Source: a bacterium
GTDB lineage: Bacteria > UBA9089 > UBA9088 > JAGUXG01
NCBI GenBank assembly: GCA_030018505.1
Contig: JASEHO010000023.1
Location: 1-15,702 of the forward strand
Direction of reading: 5' to 3'
DNA: 15,702 bases
The notes beneath the pieces were generated by a model. It was not told the origin of the DNA and did not search any database. It was given only the letters and a program-made list of their open reading frames with translations. The translations under genes were made by a program, and so were the position numbers. Position 1 is the first letter of the stretch. Every line of letters starts with the position of its first letter. Below are positions 13,397 through 15,702 of this stretch, piece by piece.

Positions 13397-15049
13397 TATC
13401 GTAGCCCTTACGAATTTAGACGGAGATATAGTCGCCTCATATAGATACGATCCTTTCGGGAATATAACCAATCAGACAGGCACCATTACCAATCCATTCG
13501 GATTTACCGGCAGGGAATTGGATAGGGAGAGCGGTCTCTATTTCAATCGGGCAAGATACTATGACCCTGAGATAGGCAGGTTCATATCCGAAGATCTGGT
13601 TCGAGATTATGAAGAAGGAAACCTTTATAGCTATTGCAAGAATGACCCTGTAAACTGCCACGATCCATGGGGACTGAAAAATTGTGGCAGGTGCGGAAAG
13701 AGCCTGGGAAATTTTTTGGGTATTGGCAAGAAATGTACATGCTATAAGTGCACCGGATGTAATAAATGGGTAACAAATGGATATTTTAACCATAGATGCA
13801 GAAATCCGCACAGGCCATCAGCCGAGGAGATGCGAAAACTGGATGAGAGGATAAACGAGGCATGCAAGACAACAAAGGAGCGGCATGGTCGGCCGGTTCG
13901 CTGGGCGGTTCAGATGGACCCGGATAAATTTGAAGAAGCCAAGGAGGCATTGTTCGATGTGGCCCTTGCCGTGGTTAAGGGTGTCATAAATGGCGTTACC
14001 CTGCCTAAAAAGATAGCTGAAGAATTGGCAGAGCTGGCTGCTAAGGGCGCCAAAGAGGCTATTCTGGATTACCTCAAGGATCAATTGGGAGATAAGGTTA
14101 AAGAAGCAGTAGGTGATGCATTGGGGACCGAAGAACTTATTGAGGAGCTCAAAAAGAGATTAAAGAAGAAGGCAATAGAGTTTTGTGCTGGAGCACCGGC
14201 CAATCCTGGTTGCGGAAGCAACCATCGCCAAAATAGAAGGAATATCTGTAATCGGGCTGGAGGTGACCGACCTGATGATACTGTGGATGTCTCTACGGTT
14301 AATGGGGTTCCTATTCATCCTTCAGGATATGCGCCTTGTGCCATTCTTATGAACGGTTATTTTGATCATATAGCCTTACTCCTGGAGAAATTAGGCGAGC
14401 CTTATGCTATTCACGATACCACCCTGCCATCAGGGACAGCCGATGACCATTCTATCCTGTTCATTGGAAGTGGCGGCCTCTACGGCCTCGATGGATCAGC
14501 CCAATTCAGGGAGGCCCTGGCAAGGTATGCAGATGAGGGCGGGACTATAGTCTGCTTCTCTCAGCAGATGGGGTATGACTTCACAGCCCTGCCGACAAGT
14601 GAAGTAGGAGGCTATGGTTGGCGGGAAGATCAGTCCTGTTGGTCAAATGCAGTCTATGTAGAGACAGCCCATCCTATTTTTGCAGGCCAGACGGGATTAT
14701 ACTTGACTGCAAACTGCGATGGCTACTTCACCCAATGGCCTGGCTCAACTACCATTTTGCTGATGCGGACAAAGAACAAACTGCCTGCTATGATCATGTA
14801 TCCCTACGGAAAAGGCAGGGTAATAGCCACCAGCCTTTACTCAGACCAGGGATTCATTTATTCCCAGGCATCCGCTAATGAGCTTGCCCTAATACAAGAC
14901 ATCATCACCTGGGCCAAGGACCCAGAAGGAACTATTCCTGAGTTTTCTCCAGGTTCTTCAACCAATCTTTCTGTCACCCTCCTTAACTACTCAACCCAAA
15001 CCGCCTCAAATGTCAAAATAAAAATCCTCAATCCTGACAAATCCTTTTC

Positions 15050-15084
15050 CTCCCTACTCCCTACTCCCTACTCTCTACTCTCTA
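15050..15084 (+). repeat. Heptamer tandem repeat (CTCCCTA x3, CTCTCTA x2)
   Basis: Three CTCCCTA units (15050-15070) and two CTCTCTA units (15071-15084) form a 35-base array inside the Ig-like part of the RHS-type gene, encoding roughly SLLPTPYSLLS. The unit length and copy number equal those of the ACTACTT array at 10654-10688, and both fit the pattern CTNNCTA in some register. Such heptamers resemble the short tandemly repeated repetitive sequences known from cyanobacteria. Confidence 0.85.
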
Positions 15085-15702
15085 ATTCAATGTCCACCCA
15101 TACCTTCACCCACACCGCAGGAAACACCCTTGGTCTCTACACCATTTGCTACACCCTTTTGGACGCCAGCAACAACCCTATCCAGCAAGAGATCGCTGCA
15201 GAAAGGTTTGCTGTTGCCAAACCTGACCTCGGGCCAAAACCACAACCGGGTCTCTCTTACTCCATTGGTGCGCCAGGTCATGAGCTTGTGGCCGAAAGCA
15301 AAGCTGATTTCGTCATCAATCTCTACAACAAAAGCAATGAAGGTGGAACAGTGAATATATCCTGGGATATAACCCATAGCCACAGAACCTTACTTGCCCC
15401 TATCTATGTAGCTTCTAATAGTAGCACTGCTATAACTGTTACGGATGTTCCAATATCAGGAAGGCATAGCATCTGGCGTTTCTGGGTCTGGACTAACATA
15501 TGCCCCTTACGGCTCTATCACCAAATACGCCACCTTCACTGTCCCCTACAATATAATGGGTGGAATCTGTGTGGTCAGGGCAGACGCTTATGTGAATGGC
15601 AAGCAGGTAAGGGATGTTACCTATTCCTTTAAGGTTCCGCCTGCATCCTTGACTGTTGAATAACCTGTTCTTACTCCCATCTTCTGTAATTCCTGATGTA
15701 TC

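Larger units (their letters stand above)
13326..15663 (+). pseudogene. C-terminal part of an RHS protein with amidotransferase-like and Ig-like domains (frameshifted)
   Basis: The frame is open from 13326 to 15632 without a native start. It begins with RHS core sequence, YFYLANGLGSIVALTN and YRYDPFGN, then the core C-terminal motif LYFNRARYYDPEIGRFISED. Numbering from the TTG at 13518, a Cys-rich segment follows at residues 56-94 (C56, C59, C73, C75, C78, C81, H92, C94), possibly zinc-binding, then a helical region to about 222. Residues 270-468 look like a class I glutamine-amidotransferase-like or ThuA-like domain (ILFIGSGGLYG, YADEGGTIVCFSQ, YPYGKGRVIATSLYS), followed by two Ig/CARDB-like stretches. 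Around 15455-15470 the sense moves to another frame (SGLTYAPYGSITKYATF...) that ends at TAA 15661-15663. Most likely a surface or polymorphic-toxin-type protein in decay. Confidence 0.6.

Noticed and set aside
13683..13797. Cys-rich segment as a defined zinc-finger nuclease
   Set aside because: The cysteine spacing suggests metal binding, but I see no recognisable nuclease motif, so no function is assigned.

Overview
The window looks like a chromosomal segment from an uncultured, probably Gram-negative (diderm) bacterium with moderately AT-rich DNA and the standard bacterial code (TGA ends conserved rplP and rpsQ). The evidence is a FecR/outer-membrane-barrel protein, cohesin-type secreted proteins with a C-terminal sorting-like domain, RHS sequence, and a dense set of toxin-antitoxin (TA) genes. 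This mix is often seen in candidate-phylum genomes assembled from groundwater or sediment. I cannot name the phylum from sequence alone.

Region A (1-2468, + strand): a possible small inverted-repeat element at the left edge, then an extended-SDR nucleotide-sugar epimerase and argininosuccinate lyase (argH), which overlap by one base. A good promoter sits so close to the epimerase start that its mRNA would be nearly leaderless.

Region B (5795 down to 2458, - strand): five ribosomal protein genes, rplP-rpmC-rpsQ-rplN-rplX, each overlapping the next, followed 4 bases later by a FecR-domain/beta-barrel protein. The usual neighbours (rpsC upstream, rplE downstream) are absent, and the cluster has its own near-consensus promoter. 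The FecR gene and argH converge and overlap at their stop codons.

Region C (5683-7803): a 416-base non-coding stretch with a possible transposase remnant and a G-rich repeat, a UbiD-family decarboxylase on the - strand, and an AT-rich divergent promoter region.

Region D (7804-13187, + strand): an accessory island. A broken cohesin/sorting-domain gene is followed by vapB-like/vapC-like genes, a retropepsin-like aspartic protease, a fused MNT-HEPN protein, a broken second cohesin gene, an MntA/HepT pair, a second retropepsin-like protease, and a second MntA/HepT pair. Each protease lies tightly packed between two TA modules. This repeated TA-protease-TA layout is the strongest candidate for an undescribed system.

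Region E (13184-15663, + strand): a rearranged RHS gene. A signal peptide and RHS start are joined through a G-rich repeat, out of frame, to the last part of an RHS core. A Cys-rich segment, a glutamine-amidotransferase-like domain and Ig/CARDB-like domains follow, with a frameshift near the end. The frameshifts and stops I found in this window all fall in the secreted or surface-type genes, while housekeeping and TA genes are intact.
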